Under the pieces are notes generated by a model. The model was not told where the DNA came from and ran no database searches. It was given only the letters and a program-made list of their open reading frames with translations. The position numbers were made by a program, and so were the translations under genes. A stretch of DNA of 64,000 nucleotides from Klebsiella pneumoniae (GTDB taxonomy: Bacteria; Pseudomonadota; Gammaproteobacteria; Pseudomonadales; Azotimanducaceae): assembly GCA_945861675.1 (NCBI GenBank), contig CAMAVY010000003.1, positions 1 to 64,000 of the forward strand, given 5' to 3'. Shown piece by piece: positions 9,116 to 19,376 of this stretch; the first letter of the stretch is position 1; the number at the start of each line of letters is the position of its first letter.

Positions 9116-10138
9116 ATGAGCGACCGCACATCGGGTGCTGAAGCGCCCCTGCCGGAGGCAGCCACGGCCACGCAGGATGCGGCTACCGCTGTGCTGGCAG
9201 CACTGCCCGCGCAGCTGATCATTGCAACGCGCCAGAGCCCGCTTGCGCTCTGGCAGGCCGAGCACGTGCAGGCGCTGCTGCAGGCTCGACTGCAGGCATT
9301 GGCGCCGCAGGTCGTCGTGCAGCTGCTGGGCATGACGACCGAAGGTGATCGGCGACTGGGCGTGCGCCTTGCCGATATCGGCGGCAAAGGTCTGTTCGTC
9401 AAGGAACTCGAAACTGCGATGCTCGATGGTCGTGCGCATCTGGCCGTGCATTCCATGAAGGATGTACCCGCCGAGTTGCCGCCTGGATTTGTCATGGCGG
9501 CAATCATGCAACGCGCAGATGTGCGCGATGTGCTTGTCAGTCGTGAGGGCTACTCACTCATGAGCCTGCCGCAGCATGCGCGGGTGGGTACGTCCAGCTT
9601 GCGGCGGCGCGCGCAACTGCTGTTGCACCGCCCTGATCTGCAGATCGTCGATGTGCGCGGCAATGTCGGTACGCGCATGGGCCGCATCGACAGCGGCGAT
9701 GTCGTTGCGGTCGTGCTGGCACAAGCCGGGTTGGATCGCCTGGGCATCAGGACGCATGCACAAGTCCCGCTGACAGTCGAACAATCGTTGCCGGCCGGTG
9801 GCCAGGGCGCGCTCGGCATCGAAGTGCGCGCAGATTCGCGCGCTGTGCTTGCGTTGGTTGAGCAACTGGCAGATGCACAGACCAGTCGCTGTGTGCAGGC
9901 AGAACGCGAGGTCGGTCGTTTGCTGGGCGGTGGCTGCACGATGCCACTGGGCGCGTTCGCCGAACAACTTGGCGATGGTGCGCTGTACCTGCGTGCGCTG
10001 CTTGCACAACCCGACGGTCGCAGAGTGTTGCGTGCAGAGGCACAGGGCATGGACGCGATCGCACTTGGCGCAGCGGTCGCGGCGCAACTGCGTGCACAAG
10101 GCGCTGACGACATTCTTGCGGCGCTGGCACAGCCATGA
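9116..10138 (+). CDS. hemC: hydroxymethylbilane synthase (porphobilinogen deaminase)
   Basis: HemC joins four porphobilinogen molecules into hydroxymethylbilane in tetrapyrrole synthesis. The 340-residue protein contains LIIATRQSPLALWQAEHV, GGKGLFVKELE, HSMKDVPAELP, RRRAQLLL and the cofactor-binding cysteine Cys274 in GGGCTMPLGAFAE, which carries the dipyrromethane cofactor. Compared with the usual about 310 residues it has roughly 30 extra N-terminal residues rich in Ala, Glu and Thr. The start ATG 9116 is three bases after algR and is consistent with polycistronic expression. The next gene, hemD, takes the product. Confidence 0.95.
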   Translation: MSDRTSGAEAPLPEAATATQDAATAVLAALPAQLIIATRQSPLALWQAEHVQALLQARLQALAPQVVVQLLGMTTEGDRRLGVRLADIGGKGLFVKELETAMLDGRAHLAVHSMKDVPAELPPGFVMAAIMQRADVRDVLVSREGYSLMSLPQHARVGTSSLRRRAQLLLHRPDLQIVDVRGNVGTRMGRIDSGDVVAVVLAQAGLDRLGIRTHAQVPLTVEQSLPAGGQGALGIEVRADSRAVLALVEQLADAQTSRCVQAEREVGRLLGGGCTMPLGAFAEQLGDGALYLRALLAQPDGRRVLRAEAQGMDAIALGAAVAAQLRAQGADDILAALAQP

Positions 10139-10178
10139 AGCACTGCGTGCCCTGGGCTGAAGGCTGTTTGAGCGATTG

Positions 10179-10898
10179 ATGCGCGTGCTGGTCACCAGGC
10201 CGGACCCTGCGGACGCACGCCTGGCGGCGGCGCTGCGCATGGCCGGGTATGAAGTGGATCAGTGCCCGGCCTTGATCCTGCGTGGTCTCGAGCCTTCGGC
10301 GATTGCGCTGACGGCTGTGCAGGCTGCGGACATGTGTGTATTCGTGTCGGTACATGCAGTGCGTTTTGCCTGGCCCTGGCTGCGGACGCGCCGCACGCCG
10401 CATTGCACACACTTCGCCATCGGACCGGCGACTGCGGCAGCGCTGAGTGCGCTCGGCCTCTTTGCGGAACAGCCGCTTGAATCTGCGTCGGCCGAGCAGC
10501 TGCTTCGTTTGCCGCGCCTGCAGAATGTGCGCGGTCAGCGGGTGCTCATTGTCCGCGGTCGAGGCGGGCTGGCATTGCTCAGTGACACGCTGCTCGATCG
10601 CGGCGCCGAGGTGCAGCTGTTCGAGGCGTACGAGCGCGTGCCATTGGCCGACGTCGATCTGCGCCGCAACTGGGGTCCACCTGACTGCATTGCCGTCAGT
10701 AGCGGTGAGGGATTGCAGGCGCTGATTGCTGCCGCAGATTCGCAGGCGATTCCGCTGCGCAACGTACCAACGCTGGTGCCATCGAAACGCGTTGCCGCAT
10801 TGGCGCACGAACTGGGCATCGCACGGGTTATCGTCTGCGCGGGTGCAGGCGATGCGGCCGTCGTGGCCGCGCTCCGACAGTTTTCACGCGAACAGTGA
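10179..10898 (+). CDS. hemD: uroporphyrinogen-III synthase
   Basis: HemD cyclises hydroxymethylbilane with inversion of ring D to give uroporphyrinogen III. The 239-residue protein starts MRVLVTRP and has the two-lobe pattern of the family, with VFVSVHAVRFAW, GPATAAALSALG, RVLIVRGRGG and AVSSGEGLQAL, followed by a C-terminal AGDAAVVAALRQF. Sequence identity in this family is always low; position between hemC and hemX settles the call. ATG 10179 is preferred over the overlapping TTG at 10176. It lies 40 bases after hemC. Confidence 0.92.
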   Translation: MRVLVTRPDPADARLAAALRMAGYEVDQCPALILRGLEPSAIALTAVQAADMCVFVSVHAVRFAWPWLRTRRTPHCTHFAIGPATAAALSALGLFAEQPLESASAEQLLRLPRLQNVRGQRVLIVRGRGGLALLSDTLLDRGAEVQLFEAYERVPLADVDLRRNWGPPDCIAVSSGEGLQALIAAADSQAIPLRNVPTLVPSKRVAALAHELGIARVIVCAGAGDAAVVAALRQFSREQ

Positions 10899-10928
10899 TC
10901 AGGCAAGCAAGCGCATTGAGGGCGGGCC

Positions 10929-12227
10929 ATGGCAGATGCGAGGAACCCCAACGAAGACATGCGGGCGCGTGGCACGCCTAAACGCGGACGTGCAGCATTC
11001 TGGCTGTGGTTGGTGTTGCTGGTGGCGGTTGCCGTGGTCGGGCGCTGGTATGTCTGGCCGCACCTGCAGGCGCTGCTCGGAGGTGGCGACTCCGCGGGTG
11101 AAAGCGCAACGGATGCGGCCGATGGCGCATCAGTTGATGGGCCATTGGTTGATGGCCCACTGGGTGATGGAGTAGCGGTCGATACCGTTGGCCCAGTTGC
11201 AACCGGGGCAGCTCAAGTGCGTTCGCAAAGCGCGTCGCAGCCGGTGGGCGCTGCAGTGTCTGGTGCGCCGCCGGCAGCGGACGCTGACATGGCGCTTGCC
11301 GGTCTGCGCAGCAGCGTCGCACAACTGCAATTGCAGGTCAGTGCTGCGGCAACAGGCGAAGGACGCCTGGCCGAGCTCGAACATCTGCTGCACATGGCAC
11401 GCCAACACGCCGAACTCGAGACCAATCCACCGACCGCATTGCGGCTGTTGAATGCGGCAGACCTGATCCTTGCGAACAGCGGTGACCCGCGTCTGCTGCC
11501 GGTACGTGCTGCACTGGCCAACGATATTGCACAGGTGCGTGGTCAAGCCGAGATCGACGTGGAGGGCACGTATCTGCGCATCGCTGCGCTGAATGCGTCT
11601 GCCGCAGCACTGCCGTTTCAGCAGCCAGTCTTTGCTGGCGACATGGCAACGCAACGCGATGCGAACCAGGATCTGTGGTCGCGCGCCGTGCAGGCAGTGC
11701 AGGGACTCGTGCGTGTGCGCACCGATCGCAATGCGACGGAGCTGCCGGTGCTGGCGCAAGAGGCGCAGGCGGTGGTTCGACAACGCATCATGCTGGCGCT
11801 CGATCAGGCCAGCACCGCGGTGCTGCGCGGCGAGGTGAAGGTGTATCGCGCGGCGTTGGGTCGCGCCGATGCACTGGTACGCCAACATGCACAGACCAGC
11901 GCATTGGCAACACGCCGCTTTCGGCAGGAGCTTGGACAACTGGTCAACGCGGTTGGGCTGCAGGCGGCGGTGCACATTTCGGCGTTGGACGCGTTGGCGC
12001 AGGTGCCGCGCATGACGCCGCCGGGTTTGCTCCCGCCACCCGAAGACTTCGGCGCACCTGCGGCACCGCCGCTGGAGGGCGTGGCGCAGACCTTGCCGCC
12101 GGCAGCGCAGGTGGCTCCGCCCGCCAGATCGGCGGTACAGCCCGCCAGATCGGCGCCACCGGCTGCAGCGCTGCCGCTTGCCAGGCCGCCAGCGGTCAGA
12201 GCGCCTCAAGCAGGTCAGTCGCGATGA
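10929..12227 (+). CDS. hemX: HemX-type membrane protein
   Basis: HemX is an inner-membrane protein of unclear function encoded with hemD in gammaproteobacteria; it was once called a uroporphyrin methyltransferase but lacks that fold. The 432-residue protein has a basic N-terminus, one membrane segment (about 23-43, FWLWLVLLVAVAVVG), a low-complexity spacer with a 15-bp tandem repeat (VDGPL, 11133-11177), then the HemX domain (about 130-360) with the helical stretches LLHMARQHAEL and LRLLNAADLILA. A proline/alanine-rich tail follows with a 21-bp duplication (PARSAVQ/PARSAPP). The stop overlaps the hemY start by four bases. Confidence 0.88.
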   Translation: MADARNPNEDMRARGTPKRGRAAFWLWLVLLVAVAVVGRWYVWPHLQALLGGGDSAGESATDAADGASVDGPLVDGPLGDGVAVDTVGPVATGAAQVRSQSASQPVGAAVSGAPPAADADMALAGLRSSVAQLQLQVSAAATGEGRLAELEHLLHMARQHAELETNPPTALRLLNAADLILANSGDPRLLPVRAALANDIAQVRGQAEIDVEGTYLRIAALNASAAALPFQQPVFAGDMATQRDANQDLWSRAVQAVQGLVRVRTDRNATELPVLAQEAQAVVRQRIMLALDQASTAVLRGEVKVYRAALGRADALVRQHAQTSALATRRFRQELGQLVNAVGLQAAVHISALDALAQVPRMTPPGLLPPPEDFGAPAAPPLEGVAQTLPPAAQVAPPARSAVQPARSAPPAAALPLARPPAVRAPQAGQSR

Positions 12228-13468
12228 GCACGGCGCCAACGGAAGTCAGCTCGGCACAACCACCGGCCGTGCCGCCGCCCAAGCGTCGGCGCACGGGCGC
12301 ACCGTGGTGGCTGGGCGGTCTGCTGATCGTGGCAGCTCTGGTCGCGGGGCTCATCGCCGTCAACGGCGATCCGGGCTATGTGCTGGTCAACGTCGGACAG
12401 ATCAGCGTGGAGACCAGCTTCTGGTTTGCCCTGGTGGCACTGGTCCTCGCCTATCTGTGCGTTCGCGCATTCGGTGTGCTGTGGCGTGCGCTCTTCGGTG
12501 CCAATGGCTGGTGGCGGCAGCGCCAAACGCGCCGCGCACGAGCGCGCACCACGCAAGGAATGCTGGCGTTTCAACAGGGCGACTGGGCGGCGGCGCGCAA
12601 GAGCCTGCTGGCGAACGTAACCGCAGTCGACGACCCCGCAGTCAACCTCATCTACGCGGCCCGGGCTGCCTATGCAGAGGGCGACAGCCAGCAGGCCGAA
12701 CTGTACTTGCGCCAGGCGGAGACAGGACTGCCGGTCGATCAGCCCGCAGCGGCGTTGGTTCGGCTTGAACAGATGCTCGATGCAGGTGGCGAGCCGCCGA
12801 TCACCGAGCTGCAGCAGTTGCGCGATCGTGCGCCACGCAGTCCGGGTGTGTTGCGCGCGTTGGCCGTTGCGCTGGAGCGCGGCGAGCAGTGGCAGCTGCT
12901 GCGCGGTCTGGTTGCGGATCTGCGCAAGCAACAGGCGCTGGCCGCGCCCGCACTCACGGAACTGGAGCGGCGTATCTGGAAAGGCGTTGCGAAGAGCAGC
13001 GCTGGGCTGCCCGAGTTACAGCGTGCGTGGGGCGAGTTGTCGCGCACGGAGCGTGCCGATGCTGCGTACGTGCTGGCCTACGCAATGGCGTTGCACAGGT
13101 TCGGCGCAGATGCAGAAGCCGAGAGTCAGCTGCGCGAGTCGCTGGCCAATGCATGGCAGCACCAGCACGTAACGCTGTACGGCCTGTTGCGCGCCGACAG
13201 CGCGAAGCAACTCCGCCAGATTGACCAGTGGCTGGCCCAACATCCTGACGATGGTGCGTTGCTGCAGGCGTCTGGTCGGCTGCATGCAGCGGCTGGCAAC
13301 TGGCAACAAGCACGCAATGCATTCAATGCAGCAGCGCAGGTGCTGGCGCGTCGCGGTGCTACGAATTGGGGTGCATCGGCGCAGCAGGTGAACAGTGAGC
13401 TTGCAGAAGCGTTGCTGCAGTTGGGCGATACCGCAGGGGCATTGAGCCAACTGCGGGCGCCGTCATGA
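12224..13468 (+). CDS. hemY: HemY-type membrane TPR protein
   Basis: HemY of gammaproteobacteria is an inner-membrane protein with a cytoplasmic tetratricopeptide region; it is not the protoporphyrinogen oxidase of Gram-positives. The 414-residue protein has a proline-rich N-terminus, two membrane helices (about 28-46 and 66-84) joined by the family signature DPGYVLVNVGQISVETSFW, and then TPR-like helices (AFQQGDWAAARKSLL, AYAEGDSQQAELYLRQAE, HAAAGNWQQARNAFNAA). ATG 12224 overlaps the hemX stop (ATGA). This is the last gene of the alg/hem operon; a converging gene follows. Confidence 0.9.
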   Translation: MSTAPTEVSSAQPPAVPPPKRRRTGAPWWLGGLLIVAALVAGLIAVNGDPGYVLVNVGQISVETSFWFALVALVLAYLCVRAFGVLWRALFGANGWWRQRQTRRARARTTQGMLAFQQGDWAAARKSLLANVTAVDDPAVNLIYAARAAYAEGDSQQAELYLRQAETGLPVDQPAAALVRLEQMLDAGGEPPITELQQLRDRAPRSPGVLRALAVALERGEQWQLLRGLVADLRKQQALAAPALTELERRIWKGVAKSSAGLPELQRAWGELSRTERADAAYVLAYAMALHRFGADAEAESQLRESLANAWQHQHVTLYGLLRADSAKQLRQIDQWLAQHPDDGALLQASGRLHAAAGNWQQARNAFNAAAQVLARRGATNWGASAQQVNSELAEALLQLGDTAGALSQLRAPS

Positions 13469-13490
13469 CGGCGCGCCGTTCTGACGTGTC

Positions 13491-13526
13491 GCGCCGCGCA
13501 CGGCGCCCGCGCCGCGCACGGCGCGC
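13491..13526. repeat. 18-bp GC-only tandem duplication between converging genes
   Basis: The unit gcgccgcgcacggcgccc is repeated once, the second copy with its last bases altered. It fills the 60-base gap between the hemY stop and the stop of the converging reductase gene. Each unit is also self-complementary at its ends and could fold, so it may act as a transcription end for both genes, though no U-tract is present. Confidence 0.55.
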
Positions 13527-13528
13527 GT

Positions 13529-14305
13529 TTACAGCAGATCTGAACGCAGTCGCTCTGCAGCGATGCCTGCATCGCGCAGCCGGCCTGCGGTTGCCTGGAC
13601 CATTGCCGGCCCGCCACTGATGAAGAAGACATCAGCGTTTTGCCAGTGCGCGTCTGCCAACAGTGCATCGACCAGCAGGCCCTGACGGCCGCGCCACGAC
13701 GGCTGCTCGCTGACGATGGCGTGCCAGGAAAAGTTGCTGTGCGCGGCCGCCAGTTCATCCAGGAGCGTGGCGCAGTAGAGCTGGTCTGCGGTTCGAACAC
13801 CCCAGTACAAACGCAACGTCAACTGCTCACGTGGCCGCTGCGTACCTGTGTGCGTCTGATTGCGTGCCCAATCACGCACGATCGCCAGCGCTTGCGTGAT
13901 GCCTGTCGCGGCCGCAGCCAGCAGCACGGATTCAGCGTCTGGCACTGCGAAGAGCCCGGTTGTGCCCGCTGGCGGCGTGAACTCGATGACCGTTGCGGCA
14001 AGAATGGCGTCCATGCGCGCAACATCAGGGCTACCTGGGGTCGCCGCGTAGTGCAGCTCGATGAGTGGCAGGTCGCTGGGCAGTGATGCGATGGAGAAGA
14101 ACACGGGCGTGCCATCGGGCGACAGCAGACCCAGGTACTGCCCACTGTGGAAGCTTGGCCATGCGCCCTCGACCTGCAGTTGCAGACGGCGAATGTCTGA
14201 GGAGGACGGCTGCGGATCGTTGCGGAAACGCGGGTCAGCGTTGAGCGCTTCGTTCGCGATCAGCCTGGCACGATATCGAGTCATGGCGCTCGCCTTGCCA
14301 ATCAT
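13529..14305 (-). CDS. FAD-dependent ferredoxin/flavin reductase-like oxidoreductase
   Basis: The protein (258 residues) has the ferredoxin-reductase fold. An N-terminal FAD-binding barrel carries FHSGQYLGLLS and PVFFSIASLPS (the RxYS-type flavin motif is changed to FFSI). The NAD(P)-binding half has LLAAAATGITQALAIVRDW, LYWGVRTADQLY and FFISGGPAMVQA. It resembles the CDP-6-deoxyglucoseen/NAD(P)H-flavin reductase genes found next to rho and ubiD in pseudomonads, but lacks the 2Fe-2S domain. It lies 18 bases downstream of rho and is probably co-transcribed with it. ATG 14284 is an alternative start and has a weak AAGG site. The electron acceptor is unknown. Confidence 0.75.
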   Translation of the reverse strand: MIGKASAMTRYRARLIANEALNADPRFRNDPQPSSSDIRRLQLQVEGAWPSFHSGQYLGLLSPDGTPVFFSIASLPSDLPLIELHYAATPGSPDVARMDAILAATVIEFTPPAGTTGLFAVPDAESVLLAAAATGITQALAIVRDWARNQTHTGTQRPREQLTLRLYWGVRTADQLYCATLLDELAAAHSNFSWHAIVSEQPSWRGRQGLLVDALLADAHWQNADVFFISGGPAMVQATAGRLRDAGIAAERLRSDLL

Positions 14306-14323
14306 CCGTCGCGGACGCGGCGT

Positions 14324-15583
14324 CTATCGGCCTTTCATCGAAGCGAAGAACTCGTCGTTGGTCTTCGTGTCCTTCAACCGATCCAGCATGAACTCGATGG
14401 CGTTCAGGTCATCCATGTCGTGCAGAAGCTTGCGCAGGATCCAGACGCGGGCGAGTTCTTCTTCCGACATCAGCAGCTCTTCACGGCGCGTGCCGGAGCG
14501 GCGCACGTTGATGGCCGGGTACACGCGCTTCTCGGCAATTCGCCGTTCGAGATGCAGTTCCTGGTTGCCGGTGCCTTTGAATTCCTCGTAGATCACCTCG
14601 TCCATCTTCGAGCCGGTGTCGATGAGCGCGGTGGCGATGATAGTGAGGCTGCCGCCCTCTTCGATGTTGCGCGCGGCCCCAAAGAACCGCTTCGGTCTCT
14701 CCAATGCGTGTGCATCGACACCGCCGGTCAGTACTTTGCCCGACGACGGCACAATGGTGTTGTAGGCGCGCGCGAGACGCGTGATGGAGTCGAGCAGAAT
14801 GACCACGTCGCGTTGATGTTCGACGAGGCGCTTGGCCTTCTCGATGACCATCTCCGCAACCTGCACGTGGCGTGTGGGCGGTTCGTCGAAGGTGCTGGCA
14901 ACCACTTCACCGCGCACGGTGCGCTGCATGTCGGTCACTTCTTCCGGACGCTCGTCGATCAGCAGAACGATGAGTGTGACGTCGGGATTGTTGGCCGTGA
15001 TCGACTGCGCGATGTTCTGCAGGATCAGCGTTTTGCCGGCCTTGGGCGGCGAAACGATCAGGCCACGCTGGCCTTTGCCAATAGGTGCCACGAGATCGAC
15101 GACGCGGGCGGTCAGGTCCTCGGTGGAGCCATTGCCGCGTTCCAGTCGCATGCGCTTGTTGGGGAACAGTGGCGTCAGGTTTTCGAACAGAACCTTGTTC
15201 TTGTTGCCCAGCGGCTCTGTGAAGTTGATCTCGTCAACTTTCAGCAGCGCGAAGTAGCGCTCGCCGTCTTTGGGTGGCCGTATCTTTCCTGAGATGGAAT
15301 CGCCGGTGCGCAGATTGAAACGGCGGATCTGGCTGGGTGAGACATAAATGTCGTCGGGACCTGCGAGATACGAACCGTCAGGTGAGCGCAGGAAGCCGAA
15401 GCCGTCCTGCAGAATCTCCAAGGTGCCATCGCCGTAGATATCGTCACCGGCTTTGGCGGCGCGCCGCAGAATGGCGGCAATGACCTCCGGCTTGCGCTGC
15501 CGCGCCATGTTCTCGATGCCCAGATCACGGGCCATGTCCACGAGGTCAGCGACGGGTTTCCGTTTCAGATCAGTCAAATTCAT
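14324..15583 (-). CDS. rho: transcription termination factor Rho
   Basis: Rho is the hexameric RNA helicase that ends transcription. The 419-residue protein is full length. It starts [18 protein letters not shown] with the Rho N-terminal domain, then the RNA-binding cold-shock-like domain ([14 protein letters not shown]), the Walker A loop [10 protein letters not shown], Walker B in [16 protein letters not shown], and the secondary-site loop around [12 protein letters not shown]. The gene follows trxA on the same strand with about 394 bases between them, enough for its own promoter and leader; rho leaders often mediate autoregulation, but I cannot show this from sequence alone. Confidence 0.97.
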   Translation of the reverse strand: MNLTDLKRKPVADLVDMARDLGIENMARQRKPEVIAAILRRAAKAGDDIYGDGTLEILQDGFGFLRSPDGSYLAGPDDIYVSPSQIRRFNLRTGDSISGKIRPPKDGERYFALLKVDEINFTEPLGNKNKVLFENLTPLFPNKRMRLERGNGSTEDLTARVVDLVAPIGKGQRGLIVSPPKAGKTLILQNIAQSITANNPDVTLIVLLIDERPEEVTDMQRTVRGEVVASTFDEPPTRHVQVAEMVIEKAKRLVEHQRDVVILLDSITRLARAYNTIVPSSGKVLTGGVDAHALERPKRFFGAARNIEEGGSLTIIATALIDTGSKMDEVIYEEFKGTGNQELHLERRIAEKRVYPAINVRRSGTRREELLMSEEELARVWILRKLLHDMDDLNAIEFMLDRLKDTKTNDEFFASMKGR

Positions 15584-15977
15584 AGCGATGTGTACATACG
15601 TTTAAGCAACATGAAGTGAGGGTTTTGGTTTTGCAGTGCGACGCTGACTCGAATGAGCCCATCGCAGTTGTGTTGCCGTGACCACCACATGAGGCAGCCA
15701 TGGCAGCGGCTAGGACGAATGGCAGCGGCTAGGACGACAGCCTGATGATGGCGGTCGGCGGGTTCGAAAGAGCAGGTGCGCGTCGCGGAGGAGGTGGGAT
15801 GCGACGGATCGGCCGGGAATCTAGCACCCCATATCCAGAGCGTCCAGCGGCGAGTGCTGCGTGGGGCGCGCGGTGGTGCAGTTCAAACAATGATTGATCG
15901 ACTGCCGATCAGCAGCGCGTGCACTGCACGCGCCGCGATGGAAACTGCACACGCTGCGATCGAAGATGCTGCAGTTG
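15584..15977 (-). other. long leader/intergenic region between trxA and rho
   Basis: No gene is visible in these 394 bases. They contain a 19-bp perfect tandem duplication (15700-15718 and 15719-15737, unit beginning atggcagcgg). The part nearest rho (about 15590-15650 on the minus strand) is richer in A and T, with runs such as AAAACCAAAACCC and a TATGTA that could be a -10 element. This is the natural place for the rho promoter and any autoregulatory leader. Confidence 0.5.
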
Positions 15978-16304
15978 TCAGACGTTCTGATCGAGAAACG
16001 CGGCGAGCTGTGACTTCGACAGGGCCCCGATCTTGGTCGCTTCGACCTGCCCGTTCTTGAACAGCATGAGTGTCGGAATGCCACGGATACCGTACTTCGG
16101 CGGTGTTGCCGAGTTGGCTTCGATATCCATCTTCATCACCTTGATGCGACCGTCGTAGTCCTTGGCAATCTCTTCAAGGATCGGCGCAATCAATTTGCAT
16201 GGGCCACACCATTCGGCCCAGTAGTCCACCAGCACAGGCTTGTCGGACTTCAGCACGTCAGACTCGAATGACGCGTCTGTGACCTGAGAAATGTTCTGAC
16301 TCAT
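15978..16304 (-). CDS. trxA: thioredoxin
   Basis: TrxA reduces protein disulfides in the cytoplasm using electrons from thioredoxin reductase. The 108-residue protein is the standard size, with active-site WCGPC (Cys33 and Cys36), the buried charged residue in [10 protein letters not shown], and the cis-proline loop [12 protein letters not shown]. Its ATG is preceded by a strong AGGAG six bases away. It is divergent from ppx, and rho follows on the same strand, an order known from Pseudomonas. Confidence 0.97.
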   Translation of the reverse strand: MSQNISQVTDASFESDVLKSDKPVLVDYWAEWCGPCKLIAPILEEIAKDYDGRIKVMKMDIEANSATPPKYGIRGIPTLMLFKNGQVEATKIGALSKSQLAAFLDQNV

Positions 16305-16530
16305 GACTCGCTCCTAAGGAAGACAGATGACCGGACGTGTTACTGAATTTGAGTGTAACCCGGAAAATCGTGCTGGCCGCCAGCCCCGACCCCGCAGCCC
16401 CGCTGCGCACCCACGTTGCACGCCAAGGTCGGTCCCCGGCCTGATAGATCTGCGCATGGGTCTCGCTTGGGGCTTTATAGTGAGGGCAGTGGCCCCGACG
16501 CTGGGCAGCGTGCAGATGATTTGAGGGTTG

Positions 16531-18066
16531 ATGGGCATCGCAATGATTGGAGCAGATGGCGCGGAAGAGGATCTCGTTGCAGTGGTCGACCTTGGGTCGA
16601 ACAGCTTCCACATGATTCTGGGGCGCTGGATTGACGGCGAATTCCGCACGCTTGAGCGTGTCAAAGAGCGCGTGCAGCTGGCAGCAGGCTTGAACGATCG
16701 CGCGGAGTTGTCGGCCGGCAGCATCGCCCGCGCGCTGGCTTGTCTGCGCCGCTTCGGCCAGCGCCTGCGTGGCGTGAGTCGCTTACGCGTCGTGGGTACA
16801 AGTGCGCTGCGTCAGGCGGTCAACCGGGACGTGTTCGTTACAGCAGCTACGGCCATTCTGGGCGCGCCCATTGATGTGATCTCCGGTGAAGAAGAAGGCC
16901 GCCTCATCTACCTCGGCATCGCGTGCGTGCTCGAAGACGAGGCCGAGTCACGCCTGGTCGTAGATATAGGTGGCGGTTCAACGGAATTGGTCGTTGGTCG
17001 ACAAGGTCTACCCGAGCAGGTGGCAAGTGTCCCGGTGGGCTGTGTGTCGGTCACACGGCGCTTCCTCGACGAGCCGGCACATCTTGGTCACGCCTACGCT
17101 ACGGCGCAGGCGAAAGTGCAGGCCAGCCTTGAGTCTGTGCGTGACGGTTGGACCGAAGCCAACGGGCAGCCTGTCACCTGGCAGCACGTTGCAGGCAGCT
17201 CGGGCACGATCGAGTCGGTGCAGGAAATGCTGCGGCTGAATGGCTGGACCACCGACATCATCACGCGCGAAGCCGTGGAGCGCCTGCATAGCCATCTGCT
17301 TGGCTGCCGTACAACGATGGATGCGGCGTTGTCGGGCCTGCCGCCGGATAGGGTGGACATCTTTCCGGGTGGGTTCGCGATCGTCGCCGCCGTCTTCCGT
17401 GCCCTGGATCTTGCGAGCATGGAATACGTTGATGGCTCGCTGATGGATGGCGTGCTGTATGAACTGCTCGATCAACGTGATGTTGTCGACATGCGGGCGC
17501 GCACGCTCTCAGGCATGCAGCGGCGCTATCAGGTCGACCAGCCGCAAGCCTTGCGTGTGGCTGCGCTGGCAGAGCAGTTTCGCGTGCAGCTGCAGTCGAG
17601 TTGGGGGCTTGAAGATGCATCGGCGCGTCAACTGCTTGGCTGGTCGGCGCAGCTGCACGAGATTGGCCTCGCAATCTCGCCGGTCAATCATCCGCGGCAT
17701 GGCGCCTATCTGATCGATCATGGCGAGATGCGCGGTTTCAATACGCCGCAACGGCGCGCCATTGCATTGCTGTTGCGCAGCCAGCGACGCTCGTTCCCGC
17801 GCGCCGCCTTCTCCATCTATGCGCCAAAGGAGCGACAGCGCATGTCGCGCTTGTCCCTGTTGCTGCGTCTTGCCATCGTGCTGTGCAGTGCGCGCACCGC
17901 GAGCGCGGTGCCGAGCGCTTGGATTGAAGCAGACGGCGATGCGGTGAAACTGCGTCTGCCCGCGGGCTGGCTGTCTGCCAACGCCATGTCTGCTGGGCTG
18001 TTTGTCGAGGAGACGCAGCGGCTCGTCAATCATGGCGTGACGCTCACACTGGTCAATGCGGAGTAG
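16531..18066 (+). CDS. ppx: exopolyphosphatase / guanosine pentaphosphatase family
   Basis: Ppx removes terminal phosphate from polyphosphate; the related GppA converts pppGpp to ppGpp. The 511-residue protein has the ASKHA phosphate-binding motifs AVVDLGSNSFHMIL, SGEEEGRLIYLG, VVDIGGGSTELVVG and GSSGTIESVQEM, then the HD-like C-terminal region with LHEIGLAISPVNHPRHGAYLI. Which substrate dominates cannot be read from sequence; position beside trxA and rho supports Ppx. ATG 16531 is directly preceded by an in-frame TTG (16528). Unlike many relatives there is no ppk gene between ppx and hemB. Confidence 0.93.
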   Translation: MGIAMIGADGAEEDLVAVVDLGSNSFHMILGRWIDGEFRTLERVKERVQLAAGLNDRAELSAGSIARALACLRRFGQRLRGVSRLRVVGTSALRQAVNRDVFVTAATAILGAPIDVISGEEEGRLIYLGIACVLEDEAESRLVVDIGGGSTELVVGRQGLPEQVASVPVGCVSVTRRFLDEPAHLGHAYATAQAKVQASLESVRDGWTEANGQPVTWQHVAGSSGTIESVQEMLRLNGWTTDIITREAVERLHSHLLGCRTTMDAALSGLPPDRVDIFPGGFAIVAAVFRALDLASMEYVDGSLMDGVLYELLDQRDVVDMRARTLSGMQRRYQVDQPQALRVAALAEQFRVQLQSSWGLEDASARQLLGWSAQLHEIGLAISPVNHPRHGAYLIDHGEMRGFNTPQRRAIALLLRSQRRSFPRAAFSIYAPKERQRMSRLSLLLRLAIVLCSARTASAVPSAWIEADGDAVKLRLPAGWLSANAMSAGLFVEETQRLVNHGVTLTLVNAE

Positions 18067-18122
18067 GCCAGCGCGAGCGCACGGGACTTTCGATTCCCGC
18101 GTCTTCAAGCTGACGCATTTTT

Positions 18123-19308
<1,186 letters not shown>

Positions 19309-19376
19309 TCACAGCGTGAGCAATACAGCATGAGCGGAGCAGTGCAACGACGGGGCCGCATACGGTTCGCGTCGAT

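Noticed and set aside
11675-12223. Upstream extension of hemY to make a 597-residue protein
   Set aside because: This part overlaps hemX in another frame, has no family similarity, and ATG 12224 with a four-base overlap is the expected start.
15761-15790. tRNA-like GGTTCGAA motif
   Set aside because: No acceptor stem or anticodon arm can be formed around it.
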